Shown: one piece after another, positions 50,807 through 59,269 of the stretch
Numbering within the stretch: the stretch's first letter is position 1
Layout: each line of letters begins with the position of its first letter
NCBI RefSeq assembly: GCF_025465255.1
Contig: NZ_JAODNI010000108.1
Coordinates: 43,072 to 107,071 of the forward strand
Length of the DNA: 64,000 nt
Reading direction: 5' to 3'
Source of the DNA: Pseudonocardia sp.
GTDB taxonomy: Bacteria > Actinomycetota > Actinomycetes > Mycobacteriales > Pseudonocardiaceae
The notes under the pieces: generated by a model
What the model saw: only the letters and a program-made list of their open reading frames with translations
The model's database searches: none
Told to the model about the DNA's origin: nothing
Made by a program: the position numbers and the translations under genes

Positions 50807-51439
50807 GTGCCCGGACCCCTGCGCGTGATCGCCCGCGACGGCGTCCACGAGATCGAGATCCAGCGGTCGCGGTTCCGGTGCGCCCTCGCCCGCGTGTCCG
50901 ACGACGAGCAGGCCGCCGCGTTCATCGCCGGCGTCCGCCGCGAGCACTGGGACGCCACGCACAACTGCTCCGCGTTCCGGGTCGGCCCGGACGGCGGCTC
51001 CCAGCGCTCCACCGACGACGGCGAGCCCGGTGGCACCGCGGGCGTCCCGATGCTGGAGGTGCTGCTGCGCCGCGAGCTGACCGACGTCGCCGCCGTGGTG
51101 ACCCGATGGTTCGGCGGGATCAAGCTTGGCGCGGGCGGGCTCGTCCGCGCGTACGGGAGGTCCGTCTCCGAAGCGGTGGACGCCCTCGGGACGCTGCGCC
51201 GGGTCCGGCACACCGAACTCCTGCTCGCCGTCGAGCACGCGGAGGCGGGCCGGGTGCAGAACGCGCTGCTCACGGCGTCGCACCGGGTGGTCGACGTGGA
51301 GTACGGCGCCGACGCCGTCCTGACCGTGCAGGTGCCGAGCGACGAGGTGGCGCCGTTCCAGGCCTGGCTCGCAGAGCTGACCGCCGGCACGGTCGAGGCC
51401 CTCCGCGTCCGCGAGGTCGACGTCGACGTGCCGGACTGA
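50807..51439 (+). CDS. YigZ / IMPACT family protein
   Basis: A 210-residue YigZ-type protein. The N-terminal domain has AFIAGVRREHWDATHNCSAFRVG near residues 38-60 and RSTDDGEPGGTAGVPMLEVL near 67-86; the characteristic VVTRWFGGIKLGAGGLVRAYGRSVSEAV follows near 98-125, with a ferredoxin-like C-terminal domain. The family is linked to the ribosome and to the eukaryotic translation regulator IMPACT; the bacterial role is not settled. The start is GTG 50807. Confidence 0.88.
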   Translation: MPGPLRVIARDGVHEIEIQRSRFRCALARVSDDEQAAAFIAGVRREHWDATHNCSAFRVGPDGGSQRSTDDGEPGGTAGVPMLEVLLRRELTDVAAVVTRWFGGIKLGAGGLVRAYGRSVSEAVDALGTLRRVRHTELLLAVEHAEAGRVQNALLTASHRVVDVEYGADAVLTVQVPSDEVAPFQAWLAELTAGTVEALRVREVDVDVPD

Positions 51440-51601
51440 GGGTGCTCCGCTCGCGTCCCGGATCCTGCGCGAGCGGGTCCGGCCGCGAGCGGAACCACCA
51501 CGACGCGCGCCTCAGGCGTTCCGGAACGACGCCCGGATGCGCCGCGCCACCCGCCGCTCGGGTTCCGACGCGCGCCGAGCAACCCGAACGCGAGCGATTC
51601 G

Positions 51602-52213
51602 TCAGCGGCGCTGCGCCGCGACCACCTTCAGGTCCGCGACGAGCGCGTCGAACGCCTCCTCGCGCTTCTCCGGCTCACCCCGCAGCACCGACGAGGGATG
51701 CACCGTCGGCACGAGCACCCGGCCCTCCCACTCCAGGACCTCGCCGCGATGTTCGGTGATCTTGAACTTCGGTCCGAGCAGCGCCTTCCCGGCGACGCTG
51801 CCCAGCACCCCGACCACCGGCGGGTCGACCAGCCGCAGCTCGGCGTCCAGCCACGGCCGGCAGGCGCGGATGTGCCCGACGGCCGGGGTCTTGTGGATCC
51901 GCCGCTTCCCGCGCTGCTCGAACCGGAAGTGCTTGACGGCGTTGGTGACGTACACGGCGTCCCGCTCGATCCCGGCCTGCTCCAGCGCCCGGTCCAGCAG
52001 CTTCCCCGCCGGGCCCACGAACGGCTCCCCCGCCTTGTCCTCCTGGTCCCCGGGTTGTTCCCCCACCAGCATCAGCCAGGCCCCCGCCGACCCGGCCCCG
52101 ACGACCGTCGGCCCGGCGCATTCGTGCAGCTCGCAGCCGGTGCAGTTCTTCGCGGCGGCGCGCAGGGCGTCGAGGTCGGTGACCTCCGGTGCGATCGTCG
52201 CGGGATCGGTCAT
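51602..52213 (-). CDS. udgX: UdgX-type uracil-DNA-binding glycosylase
   Basis: A 203-residue family 4-like uracil-DNA glycosylase with the UdgX hallmark KRRIHKTP near residues 104-111: the histidine of KRRIH covalently captures the sugar after uracil removal. Iron-sulfur cysteines begin with NCTGCELHEC near 23-32, the GEQPGDQEDKAGEPFVGPAG motif is near 50-69, and VPTVHPSSVLRG near 167-178 is motif 3. It protects DNA from uracil by forming a stable, dead-end complex. Start ATG 52213. No SOS-box search was possible. Neighbours are unrelated. Confidence 0.9.
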   Translation of the reverse strand: MTDPATIAPEVTDLDALRAAAKNCTGCELHECAGPTVVGAGSAGAWLMLVGEQPGDQEDKAGEPFVGPAGKLLDRALEQAGIERDAVYVTNAVKHFRFEQRGKRRIHKTPAVGHIRACRPWLDAELRLVDPPVVGVLGSVAGKALLGPKFKITEHRGEVLEWEGRVLVPTVHPSSVLRGEPEKREEAFDALVADLKVVAAQRR

Positions 52214-52296
52214 GGCCGGGAGGTGCCCCACTACGCCGCGCCCGAAACGGCTCCGCACGCGACGGGACGCGAGCGGAGGCGCCGAACCGCGGGCGT

Positions 52297-53661
52297 TCAG
52301 CTTCGCCGGTACCCGGCGCCGGGATGGTCGGCGGCCAGCAGGGGGCCCGAACTCGTTCCCAGGTTCTCCCGCAGTGTCGGCGCCGCGTAGGTCTCCTGCG
52401 CCCTCCCCCGCGCCCGCAGCTCCGGCACCACGTACCCCGCGAAGTTCTCGAAGGTCCCGGGTGTGACGGCGTAGGCGAGGTTGAAACCGTCGACGTCCGC
52501 CTCGTCGACCCAGCGCTCCAGCTCGTCCGCGACCGTCGCCCCGGAGCCGACGACCACGGGCCCGCGCCCGCCGACGCTCACGAACCTCGCCAGCTCGCCG
52601 ACGGTCCAGGTCTTCGAGGGGTCGGCGACCGTGAAGGAGGCGAGCGCGGAGCGGGTGGAGTCGTTCTCCACGTAGGACAGCGCGTCGTCCGGGGACGCAC
52701 CCGCCAGGTCCACCCCGGACCAGCCGCCGAACAGGGCGAGCGCGGCCTCCGGCGACGCCCATTCCAGGTAGGAGTCCCGCTTGGCCCGGGCGGCCGCGTC
52801 CGTCTCGTCGGCGATCGCCGTGAGCATCGCGAAGATCTTCACCGAACGCGGGTCCCGGCCGGAGGCGGCGGTCGCCTCACGGACGGCGTCGACCGAGCGG
52901 CGCACCACCGCCGGCGTCGGACCGCTGACGAAGACGGCCTCGGCGTGCGTGCCCGCGAACCGGATGCCGCGCGGCGAGGCGCCGGCCTGGAACAGCACCG
53001 GCGTGCGCTGCGGGGAGGGCTCGGACAGGAACGGTCCCGGGACCTCGAAGTACCTGCCCTTGTGCTCGATGTCGTGGACCTTCGCGGGGTCGGCGAACAC
53101 GCCGCCCGCCCGGTCCCGCACCACCGCGTCGGACTCCCAGGAGCCCTCCCACAGCTTGTAGCAGACCTCGAGGTACTCGTCCGCGAGGTCGTAGCGCTCG
53201 TCGTGCGGGATCTGCTCGCCGCGGCCGAGGTTGCGCGCCGCGCTCGCCAGGTAGGACGTCACGATGTTCCAGCCGACGCGGCCCTTCGTCAGGTGGTCCA
53301 GCGTCGTCATCCGGCGGGCCAGCGCGTAGGGGTGCTCGTAGGCGAGCGACACCGTCACCCCGAAACCCAGCCGCGACGTCACCGCGGCCATCGCGGGCAC
53401 GGCCATCACCGGGTCGTTCACCGGGACCTGGGCCGCCTGCCGGACGGCCGCGTCCCGGGAGCCGCCGTACACGTCGTAGACGCCCAGGACGTCCGCGAGG
53501 AACAGCGCGTCGAAGCCGGCGTCCTCGAGCAGCCGGGCGAGACCCGTCCAGTAGCCGAGGTCGGTGTAGCTCTCGCCGCGGTCGTCGGGATGCCGCCAGA
53601 GCCCGGCCGACTGGTGACCGACACAGGCCATGTCGAAGGCGTTCAGCAGGATGCGGCTCAT
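52297..53661 (-). CDS. NtaA/DszA-type FMN-dependent monooxygenase in a sulfur-type operon
   Basis: A 454-residue luciferase-like monooxygenase. It opens with LLNAFDMACVGHQSAGLWRHPDD, the NtaA/DszA/SnaA signature, followed by LFLADVLGVYDVYGG near residues 54-68, TVSLAYEHPYALARRMTTLDHLTKGRVGWNIVTSYLASAARNLG near 103-146 and PVLFQAGASPRGIRFAGTHAEAVF near 222-245. The ATG at 53661 overlaps the preceding transporter stop (ATGA). The leader peptide upstream of the pair ends in cysteine codons, which suggests a role in releasing sulfur from an organosulfur compound. Confidence 0.85.
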   Translation of the reverse strand: MSRILLNAFDMACVGHQSAGLWRHPDDRGESYTDLGYWTGLARLLEDAGFDALFLADVLGVYDVYGGSRDAAVRQAAQVPVNDPVMAVPAMAAVTSRLGFGVTVSLAYEHPYALARRMTTLDHLTKGRVGWNIVTSYLASAARNLGRGEQIPHDERYDLADEYLEVCYKLWEGSWESDAVVRDRAGGVFADPAKVHDIEHKGRYFEVPGPFLSEPSPQRTPVLFQAGASPRGIRFAGTHAEAVFVSGPTPAVVRRSVDAVREATAASGRDPRSVKIFAMLTAIADETDAAARAKRDSYLEWASPEAALALFGGWSGVDLAGASPDDALSYVENDSTRSALASFTVADPSKTWTVGELARFVSVGGRGPVVVGSGATVADELERWVDEADVDGFNLAYAVTPGTFENFAGYVVPELRARGRAQETYAAPTLRENLGTSSGPLLAADHPGAGYRRS

Positions 53662-54977
53662 GCGGTGACGCTCTCCCTCTCGTCGATCGACGCCCGGTAC
53701 GTCTCCGGTGCCAGCACGGTCGCGGTGATCGTGAGGGCGGACAGCACCAGGAAGTACACCCAGATCAGCCACGGCCGGCCGCCGCCCGCGAGCAGCAGCG
53801 CCGCGGCGATCAGCGGAGCGGTGCCGCCGGAGAGCACGGACCCGAACTGGTACCCGATCGACGCCCCGCTGTACCGCACGCCCGTCGCGAACAGCTCGGT
53901 GAACCAGGCGCCCTGCGGACCGTACATCGCGTCGTGGAACAGGTTCACCGCGATCACCATGGCGAGCACGATCAACGGCGTGGACCCGGTGTCCAGCAGC
54001 AGGAAGAACACGATCAGGAAGATCGCCCCGCCGATCGCGCCCGCCAGGTAGACGGGACGGCGCCCGACCCGGTCGGACAGCACCGCCCACAACGGGGTCG
54101 TGACGAGCCCGATCGCGGACGCGACGATGACGGCGGTGAGCCCCGCGTTCGGGTCCGCGACCTCGCCCTGCACCAGGTAGGTCAGCGCGAAGGTGGTGCA
54201 CAGGACGTAGAGCGCGTTCTGGGACATCCGCAGACCGATGGTCAGCCAGAGGTTGCGCTGGTGCGTCCGGACGACGTCGACGAGCGGGCGCCGCGACACC
54301 TGCTGCGTGCGCCGCACCTCCCGGTAGACCGGCGCGTCCTCCAGTCCGAGCCGGATCCAGAGCCCGACGGCGACGAGCACCAGGCTCAGCAGGAACGGGA
54401 TCCGCCAGCCCCAGGAGAGGAACGCGGCCTGATCCGTGGTGCCGCGGACCAGCGCGAAGATGCCCGACGCGAGCAGCATCCCGGCGGGCGAGCCGATCTG
54501 CGGGAAGCTGCCGAAGAGCCCACGGCGCTCGCCCGCCGAGTGCTCGACGGACATCAGCACCGCGCCGCCCCACTCGGCGCCGACCGCGAGCCCCTGCACC
54601 AGCCGCAGCGCGACGAGCAGCACGGGCGCGAGCACCCCGGCCTGCGGGTACGTGGGCAGCATGCCGATCGCCGCCGTGGCGATCCCCATCAGGATCAACG
54701 ACCAGACGAGTATCGGTCGCCGCCCGAACCGGTCCCCGATGTGCCCGGCGATCAACGCCCCGATCGGGCGGGCGCCGAAACCGGCGGCGTAGGTGGCGAA
54801 AGAGGCGAGCACACCGGTCGACGGGTCCGCGTCGGTGAAGAACAACGGGCCGAGGACCAGCGCGGACGCGGTGGCGTAGAGGTAGAAGTCGTACCACTCG
54901 ACGGTGGTGCCGACGAGGCTGGCGGCGGCGGCGCGGCGGGTGACGCGCGCGGACGACGTCGGGCTGGCGATGTTCAT
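53658..54977 (-). CDS. MFS transporter of the metabolite:H+ symporter type
   Basis: A 439-residue MFS permease with about 12 transmembrane segments. Markers are TTVEWYDFYLYATASALVLGPLFF near residues 24-47, GHIGDRFGRRPILVWSLILMG near 78-98 (the loop 2-3 motif), ALRLVQGLAVGAEWGGAVLMSVEH near 120-143 and LSDRVGRRPVYLAGA near 290-304. The subgroup imports organic acids, betaines and similar compounds. ATG 54977. It precedes and overlaps the monooxygenase gene, so it probably supplies its substrate. Confidence 0.85.
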   Translation of the reverse strand: MNIASPTSSARVTRRAAAASLVGTTVEWYDFYLYATASALVLGPLFFTDADPSTGVLASFATYAAGFGARPIGALIAGHIGDRFGRRPILVWSLILMGIATAAIGMLPTYPQAGVLAPVLLVALRLVQGLAVGAEWGGAVLMSVEHSAGERRGLFGSFPQIGSPAGMLLASGIFALVRGTTDQAAFLSWGWRIPFLLSLVLVAVGLWIRLGLEDAPVYREVRRTQQVSRRPLVDVVRTHQRNLWLTIGLRMSQNALYVLCTTFALTYLVQGEVADPNAGLTAVIVASAIGLVTTPLWAVLSDRVGRRPVYLAGAIGGAIFLIVFFLLLDTGSTPLIVLAMVIAVNLFHDAMYGPQGAWFTELFATGVRYSGASIGYQFGSVLSGGTAPLIAAALLLAGGGRPWLIWVYFLVLSALTITATVLAPETYRASIDERESVTA

Positions 54978-55051
54978 GGCTGCCCCAGGCTGCTGCGACG
55001 ACGGGTGCGGGCCTGCTCCGCGTGAAGGCGTGGAGCGGCTGTCGGGGCGGA

Positions 55052-55129
55052 TCAGCAGACGGGACAGCCCGCGGCCCACACGCGGCACAGGTCGATCGCG
55101 AGACGTCGCGTCAGATCGTGGCCGGGCAC
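55052..55129 (-). CDS. Cysteine-rich leader peptide upstream of the MFS-monooxygenase operon
   Basis: A 25-residue reading frame starting at GTG 55129 (AGGA eight bases upstream) and ending RLAIDLCRVWAAGCPVC just before the stop at 55052. The arginine-rich half, the IDLCRV core and the terminal cysteines resemble the short leader peptides found before sulfur-metabolism genes in actinomycetes. Ribosome stalling at cysteine codons when cysteine is scarce would change the fold of the 74-base stretch before the transporter start. The regulatory idea is known for such leaders; for this operon it is inference. Confidence 0.72.
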   Translation of the reverse strand: MPGHDLTRRLAIDLCRVWAAGCPVC

Positions 55130-55232
55130 GGCGCCGATCCTAGGAGAATCACCGCGGGCGGCGCGAGCGGCGCCGGTCACACCCGAGGCCCGGCCCCCAC
55201 ACGGGAGTCCGGGCCTCGGGGTCGTTCAGGGC

Positions 55233-56126
55233 TCAGCGGGGCGTGTGTCTCCCCGGCGTCGCCGACGAGAAGTGCTTCGCGATGAGCGCCGTGGCCTTCT
55301 CCCGCTGCCGGACGCTGATCGCCTCCGCGTGCTCCTCCCAGCCGAACACGCAGCTGGACACCACGCCGTCGAAGCCCACCGCGGCGAGTGCCCCGAAGAC
55401 CTCGTCGAAGTCGACCTCGCCGCGGCCGATCTCGGCGTGCTGGTGCACGCGGACGGTCGAGCCGGGCGGGTTCACGATGTAGCGCAAGCCGTGCGACGCC
55501 GTGTGGTCCAGGGTGTCCGCGAGGTGCACGTAGGTGACCTTCTTCCAAGCGTCGACGATGATCCCGGCCGCGTCGTTCCCCTGGTGGAAGGTGTGCGGGG
55601 TGCAGTAGAGGAAGGAGATCCACTCCTTGTCGAGCCCGCGGACCATGGCGACGGCGGCGTGCCCGTCCTCGATGAAGTCGTCCGGGTGGGGCTCGAGGAC
55701 GAGCTTCACGCCCTCCCGCTCGAACACCGGGATCAGCTCGTCCATCGAGCGCAGGAACTGGCTCTCCGCCAGCTCCGGGGCCTCCGGGCGGCCGTTGAAC
55801 TCGGAGTTCATGACATCCACGCCGAGGTCGACGGCGATCTGGATGGCGCGCTTCCAGGCCCGCACCGCGGCCTGCCGCTCGTCCTCGCCGGGGCCGGACC
55901 AGCGCAGGACGGGCAGCACCGAGGCGATGGCGACGCCCGCGTCCGCGGCCCGCTTGCGCAGCGCGACGACGGTCGCGTCGTCGGCCCGCGGATAGGAGAA
56001 GAAGGGGACGAAGTCCGCCTTCGGCGAGAGCTCCATGTACTTGTAGCCCATGCGCGCCACCACGTCCGGAAGCTCCAGCACGGAGTGCGTGGCGTAGAAC
56101 ATCTGCGGGTCCAGTGCGAGTTTCAC
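55233..56126 (-). CDS. Sugar phosphate isomerase/epimerase family protein
   Basis: A 297-residue TIM-barrel of the xylose-isomerase-like superfamily, which interconverts keto and aldo sugars or inosose intermediates. Metal-site-type residues appear in MNSEFNG near residues 108-114, KLVLEPHPDDF near 141-151, LYCTPHTFHQGND near 176-188 and VHQHAEIGRGEVDF near 232-245. GTG 56126 overlaps the stop of the upstream dehydrogenase. It is last in a three-gene operon (58080 to 55233), under the LacI-type site at 58149. Confidence 0.82.
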   Translation of the reverse strand: MKLALDPQMFYATHSVLELPDVVARMGYKYMELSPKADFVPFFSYPRADDATVVALRKRAADAGVAIASVLPVLRWSGPGEDERQAAVRAWKRAIQIAVDLGVDVMNSEFNGRPEAPELAESQFLRSMDELIPVFEREGVKLVLEPHPDDFIEDGHAAVAMVRGLDKEWISFLYCTPHTFHQGNDAAGIIVDAWKKVTYVHLADTLDHTASHGLRYIVNPPGSTVRVHQHAEIGRGEVDFDEVFGALAAVGFDGVVSSCVFGWEEHAEAISVRQREKATALIAKHFSSATPGRHTPR

Positions 56127-57118
56127 GGCCGCGCCTCGAGCTTCACCTCGGTGCGCCGGCCGGACCGGACGGCGTCGACACCGGCCTCGCAGATCGCAGC
56201 CGCGGCGTAGCCGTCCCAGGCGCCGGCGCCGTCGATCGTGCCCTGCGCGGCGGCGTCGACCCAGCGCTGCATCTGGGTGTCGTAGGCGGCCCCGAAGCGG
56301 ACGACGAAGTCCGGGGAGATCGTCCCGCCCCAGCGACCGGCCTGCTTGACCTGCAGGTTCTGGTCCAGGCCGATGGTCGCCTGCCCGCACTCCGCGACGA
56401 GCTCGGTGCGCACCTCGTAGGCCACGCCCGTCCGCACGAAGCTCTCGACGGTCACCAGGCGGCCGGACTCGGTCTCGAACAGCACCAACATCGGGTCGCT
56501 GACCCCGGCCGGCGCGGCGGAAGTGGGCGTCCCGCGCAGCACGGTCACCGCGACGACCTCCTCGCCGAGCAGGAAGCGGGTGCAGTCCGCCTCGTGCACG
56601 ACCGAGTCCGTCATCGCCATCTCGGAGGTGAAGGAGTCCGGGACCTCGGGGTTGCGGTGGGTGCAGTGCAGCACCAGCGGCGCGCCAAGCTCCCCGCTCT
56701 CGATCAGCGAACGCAGGCCCGCGTACTCGGTGTCGAAGCGCCGCATGAAGCCGACCTGAATGAGCGAGCGCCCGGTCTCGGCCTCGGCGCGGACGACCTC
56801 GTAGGACGTCGGGCCGTCCATGGTCAGCGGCTTCTCGCACAGCACCGGGATCCCCCGCTCGAGGCAGGCGAGGACCTGCTTCTCGTGTGCGAAGCCGGGG
56901 CTGGCGAGCACGACCGCGTCGACGTCGGCGGCACCGATGGCCACGAACGGGTCCGCCACGACCCGCGCCCCGATCGGGCCGGCGACCTCGGCCGCCCGCT
57001 CCGGGGAGAAGTCGCTGACCGCGACGACCTGTGCGCCGCGGGTGCGCTTCGTCAGGCTGTCGACGTGGAACGCGCCCATCTTGCCGACACCGATGACGGC
57101 GACCTTGAGATCAGACAT
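56123..57118 (-). CDS. Gfo/Idh/MocA-family dehydrogenase, inositol 2-dehydrogenase type
   Basis: A 331-residue NAD(P)-dependent oxidoreductase. VAVIGVGKMGAFHVDSL near residues 6-22 is the nucleotide motif and CEKPLTMDG near 92-100 carries the conserved lysine; MRRFDTEYAGLRSLIESGELG near 121-141 and the HEADCTRFLLG near 173-183 fit the inositol dehydrogenase branch. ATG 57118. It lies between two isomerase-type genes; together they look like a myo-inositol or inosose catabolic module, although scyllo-inositol or other sugars are possible. Confidence 0.83.
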   Translation of the reverse strand: MSDLKVAVIGVGKMGAFHVDSLTKRTRGAQVVAVSDFSPERAAEVAGPIGARVVADPFVAIGAADVDAVVLASPGFAHEKQVLACLERGIPVLCEKPLTMDGPTSYEVVRAEAETGRSLIQVGFMRRFDTEYAGLRSLIESGELGAPLVLHCTHRNPEVPDSFTSEMAMTDSVVHEADCTRFLLGEEVVAVTVLRGTPTSAAPAGVSDPMLVLFETESGRLVTVESFVRTGVAYEVRTELVAECGQATIGLDQNLQVKQAGRWGGTISPDFVVRFGAAYDTQMQRWVDAAAQGTIDGAGAWDGYAAAAICEAGVDAVRSGRRTEVKLEARP

Positions 57119-57153
57119 GGTGGAGCCTCCTGCTCGCGACGACGGTGGCGGGC

Positions 57154-58080
57154 TCAGGCCCGCGGGGTCCCCATGGAGAGCGACCGGCCGCCGCATCCCG
57201 CCAGGTAGGTGTGGGTGCGCTGGGCGATGGGCAGCGGGTGCTCCGGCGGGCAGGGGTACATGTCCTGCTCGACGATCGCGAAGATGTCCGTGCCCAGCTC
57301 CTCGACGGCGGCCAGCAGCGACGGCATGTCCGGCACGCCCAGCGGCGGCTCGATCATGGCGCCGAGCCTCACGGCCTCGGGGAACGGCAGGTCCTCGGCC
57401 TCGACGCGGGCGATGATCGCCGGGTCGACCTGCTTGAGGTGCAGGTAGCCGATGCGCTCCGGGTACTTGCGGATCAGCTCGAGGTTGTCCCCGCCGTAGT
57501 AGGAGACGTGCCCGGTGTCCAGGCAGAGGTTGACGTACTCGGGGTTCGTGTTCTGCACGAACCGCTCGATCTCGTGCTGGTAGCCGACGTGGCTGTCCGC
57601 GTGGCTGTGGAACTGCACGTGCAGGCCGTACTCCTCGAGGATCCGGCGGCCCAGCTCGTCCATTCCGGTGGTCAGCAGGCCCCACCGCTCGTCGGAGAGG
57701 CTGCGGTCCTCCAGCGGCGCGCCGGTCTTGTGGTCCCGCCAGGTGTCCGGGATGACGACGATGTGCTTGCCGCCGACGGCCGCGGTCAGCGCGGCGACGT
57801 CGGTGACCTGCTTCCAGACGTCCTCCCACGAGTCCGGCCGGTGCAGGTGCTCGAAGACGGTGCCCGCGGAGACCTTCAGCGAGTGCTTCTCGAGCTGGTC
57901 GGCCAGCTCCGCCGCGTCCGTCGACAGGTACCCGTAGGGGCCGAGCTCGATCCACTCGTAGCCGGCCCCGGAGACCTCGGAGAGGAACCGGTCGGCCGGG
58001 GTCTGCGCGGGGTCGGAGGGGAACCAGACGCCCCAGGAATCGGGCGCCGAGCCGATCCGGATCGTCGATGATGCGGTCAC
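57154..58080 (-). CDS. IolE/IolH-like sugar isomerase/epimerase
   Basis: A 308-residue TIM-barrel of the same superfamily as the gene at 55233 but of a different branch. It begins IRIGSAPDSWGVWFPSDPAQTP (residues 7-28), with GYEWIELGPYGYL near 40-52, HSHADSHVGYQHEIERFV near 158-175, CLDTGHVSYYGGDN near 186-199 and AIVEQDMYPC near 272-281. Such enzymes act in inositol breakdown (inosose dehydratase or isomerase). First gene of the operon, GTG 58080. The LacI gene runs the other way 167 bases upstream. Confidence 0.85.
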   Translation of the reverse strand: MTASSTIRIGSAPDSWGVWFPSDPAQTPADRFLSEVSGAGYEWIELGPYGYLSTDAAELADQLEKHSLKVSAGTVFEHLHRPDSWEDVWKQVTDVAALTAAVGGKHIVVIPDTWRDHKTGAPLEDRSLSDERWGLLTTGMDELGRRILEEYGLHVQFHSHADSHVGYQHEIERFVQNTNPEYVNLCLDTGHVSYYGGDNLELIRKYPERIGYLHLKQVDPAIIARVEAEDLPFPEAVRLGAMIEPPLGVPDMPSLLAAVEELGTDIFAIVEQDMYPCPPEHPLPIAQRTHTYLAGCGGRSLSMGTPRA

Positions 58081-58148
58081 GGTAGAACTCCCGGTCTAGC
58101 GGGATGCCCGCAGCTCTTCCTGAGCCGTGGACGTCCTCGTCGGTGGGG

Positions 58149-58164
58149 ACTAGAGCGCTCTAGT
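58149..58164. promoter_or_regulatory. LacI-type operator between the inositol-type operon and its regulator
   Basis: ACTAGAGCGCTCTAGT is a perfect 16 bp palindrome with the central CG typical of LacI/PurR-family sites. It lies in the 166-base divergent region, 69 bases before the operon start and 83 before the GTG of the LacI gene, where a repressor could block both promoters. Confidence 0.75.
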
Positions 58165-58246
58165 AGCGCCGCGCAGAACTATGCTGCCGCCACGTTCGCA
58201 TGTCAAGACATAGTGGGTGGTTCAGACGGCCGGGGAGAATGGCGGC

Positions 58247-59269
58247 GTGGGAAGCGCGGAAGGCCGGCGGCGGCCGACGATGGTCGACGTCGCCGCGCGC
58301 GCCGGCGTGTCCCGCGCCCTGGTCTCCCTGGTGTTCCGCGGCGCTCCCGGGGCCAGCGCGGAGAGCCGCGAGAAGGTGCTGCGCGCCGCGGAGGAGCTCG
58401 ACTACCGCCCGGACAACGCCGCGCGCCTGCTCGCCCGGGGCCGTAGCCGCACCCTCGGGGTGCTGATGACGGTGCGGGAGCCGTTCGAGGCGGACCTCGT
58501 CGAGGCGATCTACCCGGAGGCGGAACGCCGCGGTTACGACGTGCTGCTCTCGGCGAGCACCCCCGGCCGGGACGAGGCCAAGGCCGTCGAGGCGCTGCTC
58601 GCGCACCGCTGCGAGGGCGTGATCCTGCTGGGCCCGGTCGTCGACGACGCCTTCCTCGACGACCTCGGCGCCCGTGCCGTCGCCGTCGTCGTGGGGCGCA
58701 GTGCGGGCGGCGCGGCGGTGGACAGCATCCGCAGCGCGGATGCCGAGGGGATGCGCCTGGCCGTCGACCATCTCGTGGGGCTCGGGCACCGACGGATCGT
58801 GCACGTCGACGGTGGCCCGAGCGGGCCGAACGCCCGCGTCCGGCGCGAGGGCTACGTCGCCGCCATGCGCGCCCACGGGCTGGACCGCGACGTGCGGATC
58901 CTCCCCGGGGCCTACCACGAGGACGCGGGGATCGCCGCCGGCCGCACACTTCTCGCCGAGGACTCGCCCCCCACCGCCGTCATCGCGGCCAACGACCGCT
59001 GCGCCATCGGCCTGCTGGACACCCTGCGTCGCGCGGGCGTCGAGGTGCCGGCCGAGATCTCGGTCGTCGGCTACAACGACGACCACCTCGCGCATCTCTC
59101 CCACGTCGACCTCACGACCGTCCGCCAGGACGCCGCGGGCCTCGCGCAGAACGCCGTCCGGGCGGCCGTCGAACGCCTGGAGGAGGAGGTCCCACCCCGC
59201 GAGGTGGTCCTCCCCCCGGCCCTGGTCGTCCGCGGCACGACCGCCCCACCCCGCGGTCAGGCGTCGTAG
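58247..59269 (+). CDS. LacI-family transcriptional regulator
   Basis: A 340-residue repressor. The helix-turn-helix and hinge are RRPTMVDVAARAGVSRALVSLVFRG near residues 6-30 and NAARLLARGRSRTLGVLM near 56-73; the periplasmic-binding-like sugar domain follows (GVILLGPVVDDAFLDDL near 120-136, HLVGLGHRRIVHVDGGPSGPN near 172-192, AVIAANDRCAIGLLDTLRRAGVEVPAEISVVGYNDD near 243-278). I start at GTG 58247 because GGGGAG lies before it; the frame is open 30 bases further. It is divergent from the inositol-type operon and is probably its repressor. Confidence 0.9.
   Translation: MGSAEGRRRPTMVDVAARAGVSRALVSLVFRGAPGASAESREKVLRAAEELDYRPDNAARLLARGRSRTLGVLMTVREPFEADLVEAIYPEAERRGYDVLLSASTPGRDEAKAVEALLAHRCEGVILLGPVVDDAFLDDLGARAVAVVVGRSAGGAAVDSIRSADAEGMRLAVDHLVGLGHRRIVHVDGGPSGPNARVRREGYVAAMRAHGLDRDVRILPGAYHEDAGIAAGRTLLAEDSPPTAVIAANDRCAIGLLDTLRRAGVEVPAEISVVGYNDDHLAHLSHVDLTTVRQDAAGLAQNAVRAAVERLEEEVPPREVVLPPALVVRGTTAPPRGQAS

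Noticed and set aside
55052..55129. Leader frame as a chance reading frame
   Set aside because: Considered, but the ribosome site, the IDLCRV core, the terminal cysteines and the position before a transporter-monooxygenase operon agree, so it was kept.
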